From the NCBI GenBank assembly GCA_946481315.1, contig CAMLMH010000012.1:1-64000 (forward strand): a stretch of 64,000 bases of DNA. Reading direction: 5' to 3'. Made by a program: the position numbers and the translations under genes. Below are positions 32,869 through 41,997 of the stretch, piece after piece; the first letter of the stretch is position 1; each line of letters begins with the position of its first letter. This stretch comes from an uncultured Bacteriovorax sp. Lineage in GTDB: Bacteria > Bdellovibrionota > Bacteriovoracia > Bacteriovoracales > Bacteriovoracaceae. The notes below the pieces were generated by a model, which was not told the origin of the DNA, searched no databases, and saw only the letters and a program-made list of their open reading frames with translations.

Positions 32869-35800
32869 ATGCTTAAGAAGTTCCCAAATTTTGAATTCCG
32901 CCTGCTGAGTGCGTTCATCATGATGAGCTTCTTTCTTTTTTCCTGCTCCAAGCAGGAGTCTCCCAAAATTGAAACTGGCGAAATCCGTTCACAAAGAGAA
33001 ATAGACCGACTGGAAGCTTGTAGCCAGGTTAATTTTAATCGTGGTGTACTGTTGCATCACAACTCACTCATGCTTTTCAAATGTACAAAATGGGATGAAG
33101 AATTCCCGCATATGTACAAAGCGATGACCAAAATTCAGGGTTCTTCCTGGGATCATTTGTTAAAACCGATTGATCAGGCCTTTATTGAAAATCATCCCCG
33201 ACGCGACAGGTTCTTCCGCAATATACGGGAACTGGATGCTAAAAACGGACTGGATGATCTCAGTTATGTTCTTGTTTCTCTCAATGAGACAAATTTTTTC
33301 GATTCCACCAAAGCAATGTTCAAATGTGTTGAAAATGCTGACGAAAAAGAATGTGAAGAAAGAAAAGGCCGCATCCCGCAAAAAAAGTCTCTGAAGAAAA
33401 TTATTAAAATGATCGATGTTGATCGCGAGACAGTAGCGCGAACTTCCCGGTTAGTAAGACTTCTCATCAAGGCCCTGGGGGAAAATCAGGAATCAGTTCG
33501 TTCAGAAATTAATAAATTCCGTACGAATGCTTTATTTATACCTTTGCGTCTGAAATTAATAGATGCATTAGCTTATAAGATCAAAAGTGGTTTGAGTTTC
33601 GAAGATCGTAAGTTTCTCTCCAGTGTTCTGCTAACAGGAACTTCTTCTAATGAACCCTGGTTGTATAACTGGTTGCAAAGTAATCGTATGAATCGCCAGA
33701 AATTCCGGGATCTAATAGAATACCCTATTCTTATTAATCCGGATTTTATAGCAGAGTTCAGAGGCGCTGAAAAAGCATACGATGCTAATTTTAACTGTTC
33801 GATTAAATCAAATGGCCAGGCTAATGATCTGATAACTTTCGATTTTAAAACTCACCTTTTTGATTACGCCCAGGTTATTAAAGGCGGATCAATGCAAAAC
33901 TATTTTGATTTCGCCTCAGAACAGATGGTCGGTCTGAAGATGTCCTCTGAGATTTGTTCTGAACTTGAGAAAAACAATTATGGTATCAATTTCTTAAAAG
34001 CATTGAGCAGGCTATCGCAATTTTTATCTGAACGTAACAGGTTTGAATTGACGAAATTCCTGGTTAATAAAACGACTGTCAAAGGTGATCACAATAATTC
34101 TTTCAGTGAAAACCTCTATCTAGCAGACATTGTAACCGGAAATTTGTTTGCAACTGGTAATGCTCTTAACAGTGAAATCGTTGCCTCAACGCGAGAGTTC
34201 TATCCATTGGTCTACGATATTTTGCGCAATTTCCCACCCGAAGCCTATACTGATTTGGGAGAATTGATCGAGTCTTTGCTTAAAGAAGACAACGATTCAG
34301 TTGCAAAAGGTGTTGCTGATTACTGGAACTTCTTTACCGATGAAGAGAAAAATTTTCTTTTTAATTTCGTTGATAGACATTTTGACAATGAAACAAATTA
34401 TGTTCTGCTCTTTGATTTTTATTCTAAGTTTCTGGATGAATTTGAAGAAGTTCAGCCACAATTTAAAGACACCTGGACCGGAACAGAAGAAAAAGATGAA
34501 ATGTCTTATCTTACACTGCAGGATTTTTTCTACCATTTTGCGGGTAAAGAAACGCTCATTGATTTCAAAAAATTCTTTTCCCGTGACCACATTCTTAAGG
34601 TGTTAGAAGTTATCTCCAACGGTCAGCGGATCGCCGATAAAGCAAAGATGGAATTACGAGAGCGATACGCTGACGATTACGTTCGACAATCAAACTCAGA
34701 AAGATATCAGTTTAAAATCATATATTCTTCAGCTCTGAATGACGGTTATGATTCTGAAGCCATTCTCGATTGTATGAAAAAATTTAGCGAGATTGAGAAT
34801 GGATTTTACGAGCTGGTTCGTAAATTACCTACGGCCTGCACTCAGGTCACGACACAAAATATAGCATTCAGACTTTTTGGATGGCTCAATGATGTCGAGA
34901 GTGCCTATCTGGCCTTTAAAAAAACATCTCGGCCGCAAGATTCATTGTTAAACAATCAGGGAATTTTAAGCCCGTATATGCTCAACAACACCATTGCGAC
35001 CACGAAAATGCTTGATTCCATTCTGGGACCGGTTAATTCAAAACTTCCAACAAGAAATGGAATTGACTATCTCCTGGAGAGTCTGCGCTATCATCTAGTT
35101 GAAAAGAAGGTGGCACCTGCCTTAGAGAAGAACGTTTCTTTGCTTACTCAATATTTCGATGTATTGCCGGAAAGTAATCAGATATATCGAAATACACTTA
35201 TCAGAACTTTTACCGAAAAGGACAATTTCAGCTACGCCAATAATGTTTTAGCTAATCTGGCGACACTGTCTCAGCAATATGCAGACTGGGTTAAGGCGGG
35301 AAGATTGAAACAAGTTCAAAATCGATCAATGGGTGAATACGATCCCAAATATTCCTGCGCCAATCAGGTAAATCAAGTTGTTTCCCCTTATCCTTGCCCA
35401 GGTGTAAATGTCATAAAAAACCACCTGAATAGAATGTTGAATTATCTGACGACGAGCTATGATGCTAATGTTGGATCCCCTGTAAAATTACTACTGAGTG
35501 CGATTAAACCGGGTGAGGGAGTCGCAATACCTCATAATGGAAAACATCAGCGAAAATACCGAATGTCATTAAAGGAAATCTTCCAGTATTTTTATGATGC
35601 CAGCGATAGAAATCTAAAAGTAAACAATGAAAATATGTACTTTGTTAATGAGCGGGGTCAAGGCTCTTATCAGAATGTAACTACTCTGGAAAGGATCGAG
35701 ACTGTTATTCGAGAGGTCCGGTTTGGTAACAATTATCTAGGGACTGCTTTTCTCAATGGAATTGTAGCAGCTGATGATTACAATGAAGAAGCCAAAGACA

Positions 35801-37158
35801 GAAGAAAGTTGCTTTCACGGTGTCTCAAAATACCTGGCATCCGATGCGCGAGACCAATGACCAAAAATGATCTGCGCATGGGACGTAATTCGCTTGAAGC
35901 TTTCGATTCCTTAATTGATATCAATAATGGCTATGGGAAAGAACCTCGTCTGAAATACGGAGCCTTTCTTCAGACATTTGAAACAACGCTGGTGGCTTCA
36001 TCTCACAAAGACGCCCAGGTTGTTCAGCTTTTTCCTCTCAAAGATGAATTACTCCTGAAACATAACGGTAGACTATTAAGTGAGATGACTCTGATGACTT
36101 CCTGGTCAAATACAGCCCGTGTTATTCGGGACAGGGTCGGTCGAACTCGGGAAAATTTTGAGAGTTTTATTAATAGCAGCGAATTTAAAAGAGTAGATCG
36201 CGCGCTTCTTTATGGATTTGAACTTCCACAAACAGCAGCTTCAACAGAACGCCTGATCAAAAAACTGCAGTCGATTCCTTCGGGAGAAACAGAAAATGTT
36301 TTATCACATACCATCGACTGGATCGCAGGATTAAATTATGAAGAGACTAGACTTGTGGAAGATACTCTGGCCCGTTTAATGGTAGTTGGATCTTATCTGG
36401 GGTCACCAGAGGTCGTATTTCCGGGCTCAAGTTCAGCTTTCAATTCCAGGTTTAAGGATAATAATTTATTTCAAGTTTTTCTGACTCTTGAGCGCCTGAT
36501 CGATCACTGGCCATCACTCAAAAAATATTTTCCTGCAGATGCTAAGTTGATCGAAGCAATAAAGCCGATAAACACAGGACTTGTTTTTCTGACTGAAAAA
36601 CTAACAAGCACTGAAGAGCCTGATAAAAACCTTGCCTATCTGGCCTTGAATGATTTGTTTGTTGTTCTGCAGTCCACTTTGTTTGATGACATGGACGATT
36701 CAGAAAATAAGGTTCAGGGAATGGATCTGATTCTGGCCGGATTGGAAAATCCTAAACTAGTCACTCAGACCTATCTGGTCCTGCGTGAAGATTACCGTTT
36801 GTTGGACCATTTTCATGAGGATAACGCCGGCTGGTTTGCATCTGTAGGATTGAACACGAAAAGAATAATCGCTGCTAAGCACGTAGATTTTACTCCAGTA
36901 AGAGATTATTTGCGTTTTACCACTCGTCCAAGTGTTTGCTTATCAACTCAGACAAATTGCTTTTCGAATTACCATTACGATGAACCGGCTCAATTAGTGA
37001 AATTTTTAAATAAAAAGGGAGCAAACGGCCAGTCTCATCTGATGATTATGACCAACAAAGTATTAGCCGAAAATTTTGATCAACTAACTGATATGCTGAA
37101 TGATCTAATGCCAGCTTTGAGAATTAAAAACGTTCGTCCTCCGTTTCTGCCAAATTAG
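32869..37158 (+). CDS. Very large lipoprotein of unknown function (1429 aa)
   Basis: 1429 aa. The signal sequence ends in a lipobox (FFLFSC), so the mature protein would be lipidated at Cys26 and held in the inner or outer membrane. The rest has no membrane segment and is largely helical with scattered cysteines, some in close pairs (SYDPKYSCANQVN, CPGVNV, CLKIPGIRCARP). I recognise no repeats, catalytic motif or family over the whole length. Size and location suggest an envelope scaffold or a surface lipoprotein. Codon use looks like that of its neighbours. Confidence 0.78.
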   Translation: MLKKFPNFEFRLLSAFIMMSFFLFSCSKQESPKIETGEIRSQREIDRLEACSQVNFNRGVLLHHNSLMLFKCTKWDEEFPHMYKAMTKIQGSSWDHLLKPIDQAFIENHPRRDRFFRNIRELDAKNGLDDLSYVLVSLNETNFFDSTKAMFKCVENADEKECEERKGRIPQKKSLKKIIKMIDVDRETVARTSRLVRLLIKALGENQESVRSEINKFRTNALFIPLRLKLIDALAYKIKSGLSFEDRKFLSSVLLTGTSSNEPWLYNWLQSNRMNRQKFRDLIEYPILINPDFIAEFRGAEKAYDANFNCSIKSNGQANDLITFDFKTHLFDYAQVIKGGSMQNYFDFASEQMVGLKMSSEICSELEKNNYGINFLKALSRLSQFLSERNRFELTKFLVNKTTVKGDHNNSFSENLYLADIVTGNLFATGNALNSEIVASTREFYPLVYDILRNFPPEAYTDLGELIESLLKEDNDSVAKGVADYWNFFTDEEKNFLFNFVDRHFDNETNYVLLFDFYSKFLDEFEEVQPQFKDTWTGTEEKDEMSYLTLQDFFYHFAGKETLIDFKKFFSRDHILKVLEVISNGQRIADKAKMELRERYADDYVRQSNSERYQFKIIYSSALNDGYDSEAILDCMKKFSEIENGFYELVRKLPTACTQVTTQNIAFRLFGWLNDVESAYLAFKKTSRPQDSLLNNQGILSPYMLNNTIATTKMLDSILGPVNSKLPTRNGIDYLLESLRYHLVEKKVAPALEKNVSLLTQYFDVLPESNQIYRNTLIRTFTEKDNFSYANNVLANLATLSQQYADWVKAGRLKQVQNRSMGEYDPKYSCANQVNQVVSPYPCPGVNVIKNHLNRMLNYLTTSYDANVGSPVKLLLSAIKPGEGVAIPHNGKHQRKYRMSLKEIFQYFYDASDRNLKVNNENMYFVNERGQGSYQNVTTLERIETVIREVRFGNNYLGTAFLNGIVAADDYNEEAKDRRKLLSRCLKIPGIRCARPMTKNDLRMGRNSLEAFDSLIDINNGYGKEPRLKYGAFLQTFETTLVASSHKDAQVVQLFPLKDELLLKHNGRLLSEMTLMTSWSNTARVIRDRVGRTRENFESFINSSEFKRVDRALLYGFELPQTAASTERLIKKLQSIPSGETENVLSHTIDWIAGLNYEETRLVEDTLARLMVVGSYLGSPEVVFPGSSSAFNSRFKDNNLFQVFLTLERLIDHWPSLKKYFPADAKLIEAIKPINTGLVFLTEKLTSTEEPDKNLAYLALNDLFVVLQSTLFDDMDDSENKVQGMDLILAGLENPKLVTQTYLVLREDYRLLDHFHEDNAGWFASVGLNTKRIIAAKHVDFTPVRDYLRFTTRPSVCLSTQTNCFSNYHYDEPAQLVKFLNKKGANGQSHLMIMTNKVLAENFDQLTDMLNDLMPALRIKNVRPPFLPN

Positions 37159-37179
37159 TCCACCCAAGTTTTTCCCTTG

Positions 37180-37207
37180 TTGAAGATTAAAAAAGTCGCC
37201 CTATACT
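37180..37207 (+). promoter_or_regulatory. Sigma-70-like promoter of the rlmI-bat-ribF operon
   Basis: TTGAAG (37180-37185) and TATACT (37202-37207) are 16 bases apart, 39 bases before the TTG start at 37246. It is the only good promoter candidate before a run of nine closely packed genes. Confidence 0.65.
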
Positions 37208-37245
37208 ATTAGAATAACTGTATTTTAATCTGATGAGGCACCCTC

Positions 37246-38460
37246 TTGAAACTGCTATCCATTTCCCCTAAGGCATCGTCGAAAGTAGCTCGCGGTGAAA
37301 AAGAATTGTCAGAAAAAGATGTTCTGGAAATTCCTAAAGGGCTTATACCTGGCGAGTGGATTTTACTAGTCGATACTCAACTAGGAAAGCAGTATGTCGG
37401 ATACTGCAACCCATACTCAGAAAATTTTTTTAAAATCAAAATCCTTCTTATGGATACCGACAAGAAGTATTCGACACAGGATAATGAGCAAAATGTAGGC
37501 TGGGCGATTCTTGAAAGAAATATAGTCTATGCAATAAATCTCAGAAAAAAATATCATGATTATCATCGAGGGAGCAGACTGGTTCATGGACTTAATGATT
37601 CATTGCCTGGGTTGATTGTAGATTCATACACAGACATTGTTCTTATTCAGATCAATACTGCAGGGATTGATCGTTTTCGTGAGGCGATTCTTAAACTATT
37701 TAAAGAGCATTTTCCGAAGCATGAAGTGCATCTTTTTGATAATGCTACCTATCGCAAAGCAGAGGTTCTTCCGATGCACGAAGTGACTTTCAATAACAAT
37801 CTGGCCGTGGAAGAAAATGGATTACGCTATTGCATTCCAGCGAATGTTGTTCAAAAAATTGGCTATTACTATGACCACAGAGAAAATCGTAACAAACTTA
37901 AAAATCTAATTCTCCGTCTGAATCACAATTATAAATCCGGCCTGGACTTGTTTTCTTATGTTGGTAGCTGGGGATTACATTTGCTCCAGGCAGGACTGGA
38001 AAAAATATATTTCGTCGATCAAGCTGATATGCAGGAAGTGACTTCAGCCAACCTAAAACTAAATGGATTTGAAGGTCGAGGAGTTTTTACCAGACAAGAC
38101 GTATTTAAATATATAGATCAAGCAGTCAGCCGGGGCGAGAAATTTGACGTTGTTGTCAGCGATCCTCCGGCATTCACTAAGTCTGAAAAAAATAAGGTTA
38201 ACGCCATTCAAGGCTATGAGAAATTGCACAGCAAAGCTCTCAGACTGGTTAACGATGGCGGACTGATGATAGTTGCTTCATGCACACATTATGTCTCATT
38301 CGAAGAACTGGATAAGACTGTCCAGGAAGCTGCTTTTAACAATCGCCAATCAATTCAGCTTTTAGATCTCGGGATACAGGGATTTGATCATCCGGTCTCT
38401 GGCTTTAAAGATAAAAGTTTTTATATTAAATATTTAGCATATACCGTTTATCGAGGATAA
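37246..38460 (+). CDS. RlmI-like rRNA cytosine-C5 methyltransferase
   Basis: 404 aa. An N-terminal RNA-binding part of PUA type is followed by an RlmI-like middle (HRGSRLVHGLNDSLPGLIVD) and a class I SAM domain: LDLFSYVGSWGLH (motif I), DPPAFTKSEKN (motif IV) and ASCTHYVS, where the cysteine matches the catalytic SCS-type motif. RlmI methylates C1962 of 23S rRNA. The start is TTG, with TGAGG nine bases upstream. Only 3 bases separate it from the MoxR gene. Confidence 0.85.
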   Translation: MKLLSISPKASSKVARGEKELSEKDVLEIPKGLIPGEWILLVDTQLGKQYVGYCNPYSENFFKIKILLMDTDKKYSTQDNEQNVGWAILERNIVYAINLRKKYHDYHRGSRLVHGLNDSLPGLIVDSYTDIVLIQINTAGIDRFREAILKLFKEHFPKHEVHLFDNATYRKAEVLPMHEVTFNNNLAVEENGLRYCIPANVVQKIGYYYDHRENRNKLKNLILRLNHNYKSGLDLFSYVGSWGLHLLQAGLEKIYFVDQADMQEVTSANLKLNGFEGRGVFTRQDVFKYIDQAVSRGEKFDVVVSDPPAFTKSEKNKVNAIQGYEKLHSKALRLVNDGGLMIVASCTHYVSFEELDKTVQEAAFNNRQSIQLLDLGIQGFDHPVSGFKDKSFYIKYLAYTVYRG

Positions 38461-38463
38461 AAA

Positions 38464-39414
38464 ATGAGCACTGAAGTCAGAACTAAAATTAACCACGCAC
38501 TTACACAGGCAAAAAGCATAATTTTTGGTCAGGATGCTCTGCTTGACGCCATTATGGCTTCACTTATTTGCGAAGGCCACTTACTTATTGAGGGGATGCC
38601 AGGATTAGGAAAAACTCTTTCCGTCTCTACTATAAGTAAATTATGTGATCTGTCTTTTAAGCGCATTCAATTCACTCCCGATCTACTACCTTCAGATTTG
38701 ATAGGTACGATGATTTATAGCCAAAAGGACGAACAATTCAATACTAAATTCGGTCCTATTTTTACTCAGCTTTTACTTGCTGACGAAATAAACAGAGCAC
38801 CGGCCAAAGTTCAGGCTGCTCTTTTAGAAGCCATGGCGGAAAAACAAGTTACTATTGGGGAAGAGACACATAAACTTTCTTCACCATTCGTTGTTCTGGC
38901 CACTCAGAACCCGATCGAACAGGAAGGAACATATCAGTTGCCAGAGGCTCAGCTAGATCGATTTATGATGAAGGTGAATGTTGATTATCCTTCTTTTAAA
39001 GCGGAAAAAAACATTATTGACCTTAAGAAAAGCGCACCACAAAAACTGGAAGCTGTTTTGTCTACAGATGATCTCCTGACAGCTCAGGAAATTGTGGAGG
39101 CAATTTATGTAGACGAAAAAATTAAAGATCTTATTGTGAAAATAGTCCATACGACCAGACCCGGCTCTGAACTCTTTAAAAAAGAGTATAACGGTATTAT
39201 TACAGCAGGTGCTTCTCCTCGTGCCGTCATCTGGCTTTACAGAATTTCTAAATATATGGCCTTCATGGAAGGAAAAGATTTTGTTACGCCTGATCACATT
39301 TTAAAAATTGTTCCAAGCGTATTAGGACACAGATTGATGCTTTCATATGAAGCTTCAATCGATAACTTTAAAGGTGCCGATGTAGCACTGAAAATCGCTA
39401 AGTCATTAGTGTAA
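38464..39414 (+). CDS. moxR: MoxR-family AAA+ ATPase
   Basis: 316 aa. Walker A GMPGLGKT (44-51), Walker B LLLADEINRAP, the sensor region and the C-terminal lid typical of MoxR (QLPEAQLDRFMM). MoxR ATPases act as chaperones for VWA-domain proteins, and such proteins follow here (DUF58, BatA, BatB). It overlaps functionally with the downstream genes of the bat module and lies 2 bases before the DUF58 gene. Confidence 0.92.
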   Translation: MSTEVRTKINHALTQAKSIIFGQDALLDAIMASLICEGHLLIEGMPGLGKTLSVSTISKLCDLSFKRIQFTPDLLPSDLIGTMIYSQKDEQFNTKFGPIFTQLLLADEINRAPAKVQAALLEAMAEKQVTIGEETHKLSSPFVVLATQNPIEQEGTYQLPEAQLDRFMMKVNVDYPSFKAEKNIIDLKKSAPQKLEAVLSTDDLLTAQEIVEAIYVDEKIKDLIVKIVHTTRPGSELFKKEYNGIITAGASPRAVIWLYRISKYMAFMEGKDFVTPDHILKIVPSVLGHRLMLSYEASIDNFKGADVALKIAKSLV

Positions 39415-39416
39415 TT

Positions 39417-40262
39417 ATGAATATTGCTGAAGTTCGCAAAGTAGTTGGGAAGTTAAAATCGAATTTATTTCGTAATGCAAACTCGCATTCAGTTGGAATG
39501 CTGAAAACAAATTTCAAAGGTACCGGGCTCCAGTTCAAAGAACACCAGGTTTATACTCATGGGGATGATATTCGTTTTATCGACTGGAAGATTCTGGCCA
39601 AGACGAGTCATCCATATGTAAAAACGTTTAACGAAGAAAGGAATGTTGAAATTGTTGTTCTGATTGATGCCTCTTCAACTATGCTCACAGGATATAATGG
39701 AACTTCTAAACTGCAAGCCGCTATAGAAATTTGCTGTCTACTATACCTGTTAGCCAAAGAGACCAACGATTATGTTCACGCCCTGGTGATTACAGACAAA
39801 ATCATTAACGTACCTAAGAAATCCGGCGAAGAAGGCATCTCCCACCTGATCACAGTTCTGGAGGAAAACAAAATCCTGAACGAGAAAGGACAGATTAATT
39901 ATCAACGGCCGATTGATGAATCTGTGGATAACAAGCAAAAATATCTGTCTATCATGAAACACCTGACCAGACGGCGGGAAATTGTCATGTTGTCAGACTT
40001 TAATGATTTCCTGGAGGCAGAGGTTTTAAAAAAATTACTCTTTCGTTCCAATGTTCATTGTTTTCAGATTCTTTCCCCTTTAGATGAGGCCAAAACTCTT
40101 CCTTTTGCACTTCATGCTGCAAGTTCAGTAAAAAGCCGCGCATCATTGGGTAAATATGATCTGACGGGGAAAAAGGATATTGGATCAGAGTTTGGCAAAA
40201 GATTTAAGAGACTCAGAGTGCAGGAAAAATATCTGGATAATTTTGTGAAGGAAATGCGGTGA
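39417..40262 (+). CDS. DUF58 domain protein of the bat module
   Basis: 281 aa. The DUF58 signature (GLQFKEHQVYTHGDDIRFIDWK, quoted in part) is followed by a VWA-like region with IDASSTM as a MIDAS-type motif. It is cytoplasmic. Genes of this type always lie next to moxR and bat genes. Its molecular role is unknown, but it is taken as an adaptor between MoxR and the membrane VWA proteins. It overlaps the next gene by 4 bp. Confidence 0.9.
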   Translation: MNIAEVRKVVGKLKSNLFRNANSHSVGMLKTNFKGTGLQFKEHQVYTHGDDIRFIDWKILAKTSHPYVKTFNEERNVEIVVLIDASSTMLTGYNGTSKLQAAIEICCLLYLLAKETNDYVHALVITDKIINVPKKSGEEGISHLITVLEENKILNEKGQINYQRPIDESVDNKQKYLSIMKHLTRRREIVMLSDFNDFLEAEVLKKLLFRSNVHCFQILSPLDEAKTLPFALHAASSVKSRASLGKYDLTGKKDIGSEFGKRFKRLRVQEKYLDNFVKEMR

Positions 40263-41014
40263 AAAGTGTTAAATCTTTATTGCTGTTGATTTATTTTATA
40301 TCATGGCAGGCATGGGCGCTTAACGCTGAATTTATGACCAGCAAAGAAGATCTCATTGAAGGCGATATTACAGATGGGGTTATAAGGCTCTGGCCGGTCG
40401 AGCAAGCCGATACAATATCGCTGAATAGCCTGAAGGGAAAATTGCTGTTTGGCGGTCTTCAGTTAATTAGTATTTCACAAATTGTTCCTTCTGAAAACAA
40501 TGCAGATGTACTGGAGGTTAAAGGAACATATGTCGTGCGTTCTAGTAAAATCTCCTCACGACAGAAAATCAATTACGACAATGAGATAGTCGAAGTCATT
40601 TGGAAACAAGCGACTGTTTCCGAACTTAAAGAAAAATCCAATGAATTTATAATTTTCAATCAGTCGACAGATTCAAAGAGCATGTTCTTAGTTGGTGTTA
40701 CTGCCATAATTGCTCTGATTATTTGCTTTTTGGTTTTTAAAAAACTAGCCCCCAGATTTCGCCAGAAAAAGCAGGAGGGTTATACCGCTTCACATTTTAA
40801 CAACATCTTTCAAAGTGCCAGCACTCGGGAAGACTTTGAGCGGATTTATGCTTTAAAAGAAAAATGGATTCCTCTGTTGCATGGGGTGACTCCTGCCCAT
40901 CGAGACTTCTTTAAAACTATTAATCAACATCAATATAAAAAAAGATGGGATAATGATGAACTGCTAGAGACCCGAACCTCTTTTGATCCAATCAGAAGGA
41001 GCTTTTCAAAATGA
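40259..41014 (+). CDS. Signal-anchored membrane protein of the bat module
   Basis: 251 aa. A signal peptide (about 1-20) leads to a beta-rich periplasmic domain, one membrane segment around 142-162 and a basic cytoplasmic tail of about 85 residues. The layout resembles the DUF4381/BatC-neighbour proteins of other bat operons, but I cannot assign a family. Both ends overlap neighbouring genes by 4 bp, so it is an integral part of the operon. Confidence 0.75.
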   Translation: MKSVKSLLLLIYFISWQAWALNAEFMTSKEDLIEGDITDGVIRLWPVEQADTISLNSLKGKLLFGGLQLISISQIVPSENNADVLEVKGTYVVRSSKISSRQKINYDNEIVEVIWKQATVSELKEKSNEFIIFNQSTDSKSMFLVGVTAIIALIICFLVFKKLAPRFRQKKQEGYTASHFNNIFQSASTREDFERIYALKEKWIPLLHGVTPAHRDFFKTINQHQYKKRWDNDELLETRTSFDPIRRSFSK

Positions 41015-41997
41015 TGATGGGTTATGAGTTTCAACATATATACTATGCGCTCTGGGGTTTGTTAGGTTTATTCTTCTGGATCATTAGTTTCTTTTATATT
41101 TTTAAAAAACCACAGTTGTTTATTCCTCAAAAATATAAAAAAAGAGGTTTTCCATTTTTACGTACCATTATTTTTGTAATGGGTGTGACTGGATGGATGT
41201 ATATCTCTTTTGCTCTGGCTGGACCTAGAAAACCATTAGGAATGGATAAGAATACCATAGAAGTTAACGACATCTTTATCGTACTGGACTTGTCACGTTC
41301 AATGCTTGCTGAAGATTTAAAGCCAAACAGATTTGAAGCAGCCAAACAAAAAATTCAGGAGTTTGTAGCCCTTTTTCCCAAAGACAGAATCGGTATCGTT
41401 ATCTTTGCAGAAAAGGTATTTACCTTGCTTCCTTTATCCACGGATTTAAACCTGATTAATAAGATGGTCGCACAAATTCGTCTCGGCACCTTAGGTGATG
41501 GTACAAATATTGGAGATGCCCTGGCCTTGGCCGTGGGCCGTTTATTACAATCGATTGCCAAAAATAAAGTCATTATTTTACTCACCGATGGTGTGAGTAA
41601 TGTGGGAACTCTTACGCCTCTTCAGGCGGCTGAAATGGCTGCAGCTCAAAACATTAAAATTTATACCGTTGGTATCGGTGGAGCTAAAGATGCCCGCATT
41701 CCTGTCGGTCCTAATATGTTTGGTTCTCAACGCTATCAAATTATTCCTGGTGGAAGTGTTGACGAAAAAAGTCTGCGCGAAATTTCAGCCATGACAAAAG
41801 CAAAAGCTTATATGGCCTACGACAACAGAGCTCTGCAGAACGTACTTTCGGAAATAAATAAACTAGAAAGAACTGAAATCGAGCAATCCGGCCGTATCAT
41901 TTATCAAGAGCTTTATTTTAAGTTTCTTTTAATTGGAGTTTGCTTGCTGGTTGGAGCAGAACTGTCACGCAGAATTCTGTTAAGGGAGGGACCATGA
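41011..41997 (+). CDS. batA: VWA-domain membrane protein BatA
   Basis: 328 aa. Two N-terminal membrane segments, then a von Willebrand A domain with the MIDAS motif DLSRSM (VLDLSRSMLAED) and the downstream Thr/Asp positions (TDGVSNVG), and a C-terminal membrane segment. The arrangement is that of BatA of the Bacteroides aerotolerance operon, which is placed in the cytoplasmic membrane facing the periplasm. It overlaps both neighbouring genes by 4 bp. Confidence 0.9.
   Translation: MMMGYEFQHIYYALWGLLGLFFWIISFFYIFKKPQLFIPQKYKKRGFPFLRTIIFVMGVTGWMYISFALAGPRKPLGMDKNTIEVNDIFIVLDLSRSMLAEDLKPNRFEAAKQKIQEFVALFPKDRIGIVIFAEKVFTLLPLSTDLNLINKMVAQIRLGTLGDGTNIGDALALAVGRLLQSIAKNKVIILLTDGVSNVGTLTPLQAAEMAAAQNIKIYTVGIGGAKDARIPVGPNMFGSQRYQIIPGGSVDEKSLREISAMTKAKAYMAYDNRALQNVLSEINKLERTEIEQSGRIIYQELYFKFLLIGVCLLVGAELSRRILLREGP

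Noticed and set aside
34633..34640. GCCGATAA, a perfect sigma-28 -10 block, inside the large lipoprotein gene
   Set aside because: There is no TAAAG-like block 11-12 bases upstream and it lies within a coding sequence, far from any start.
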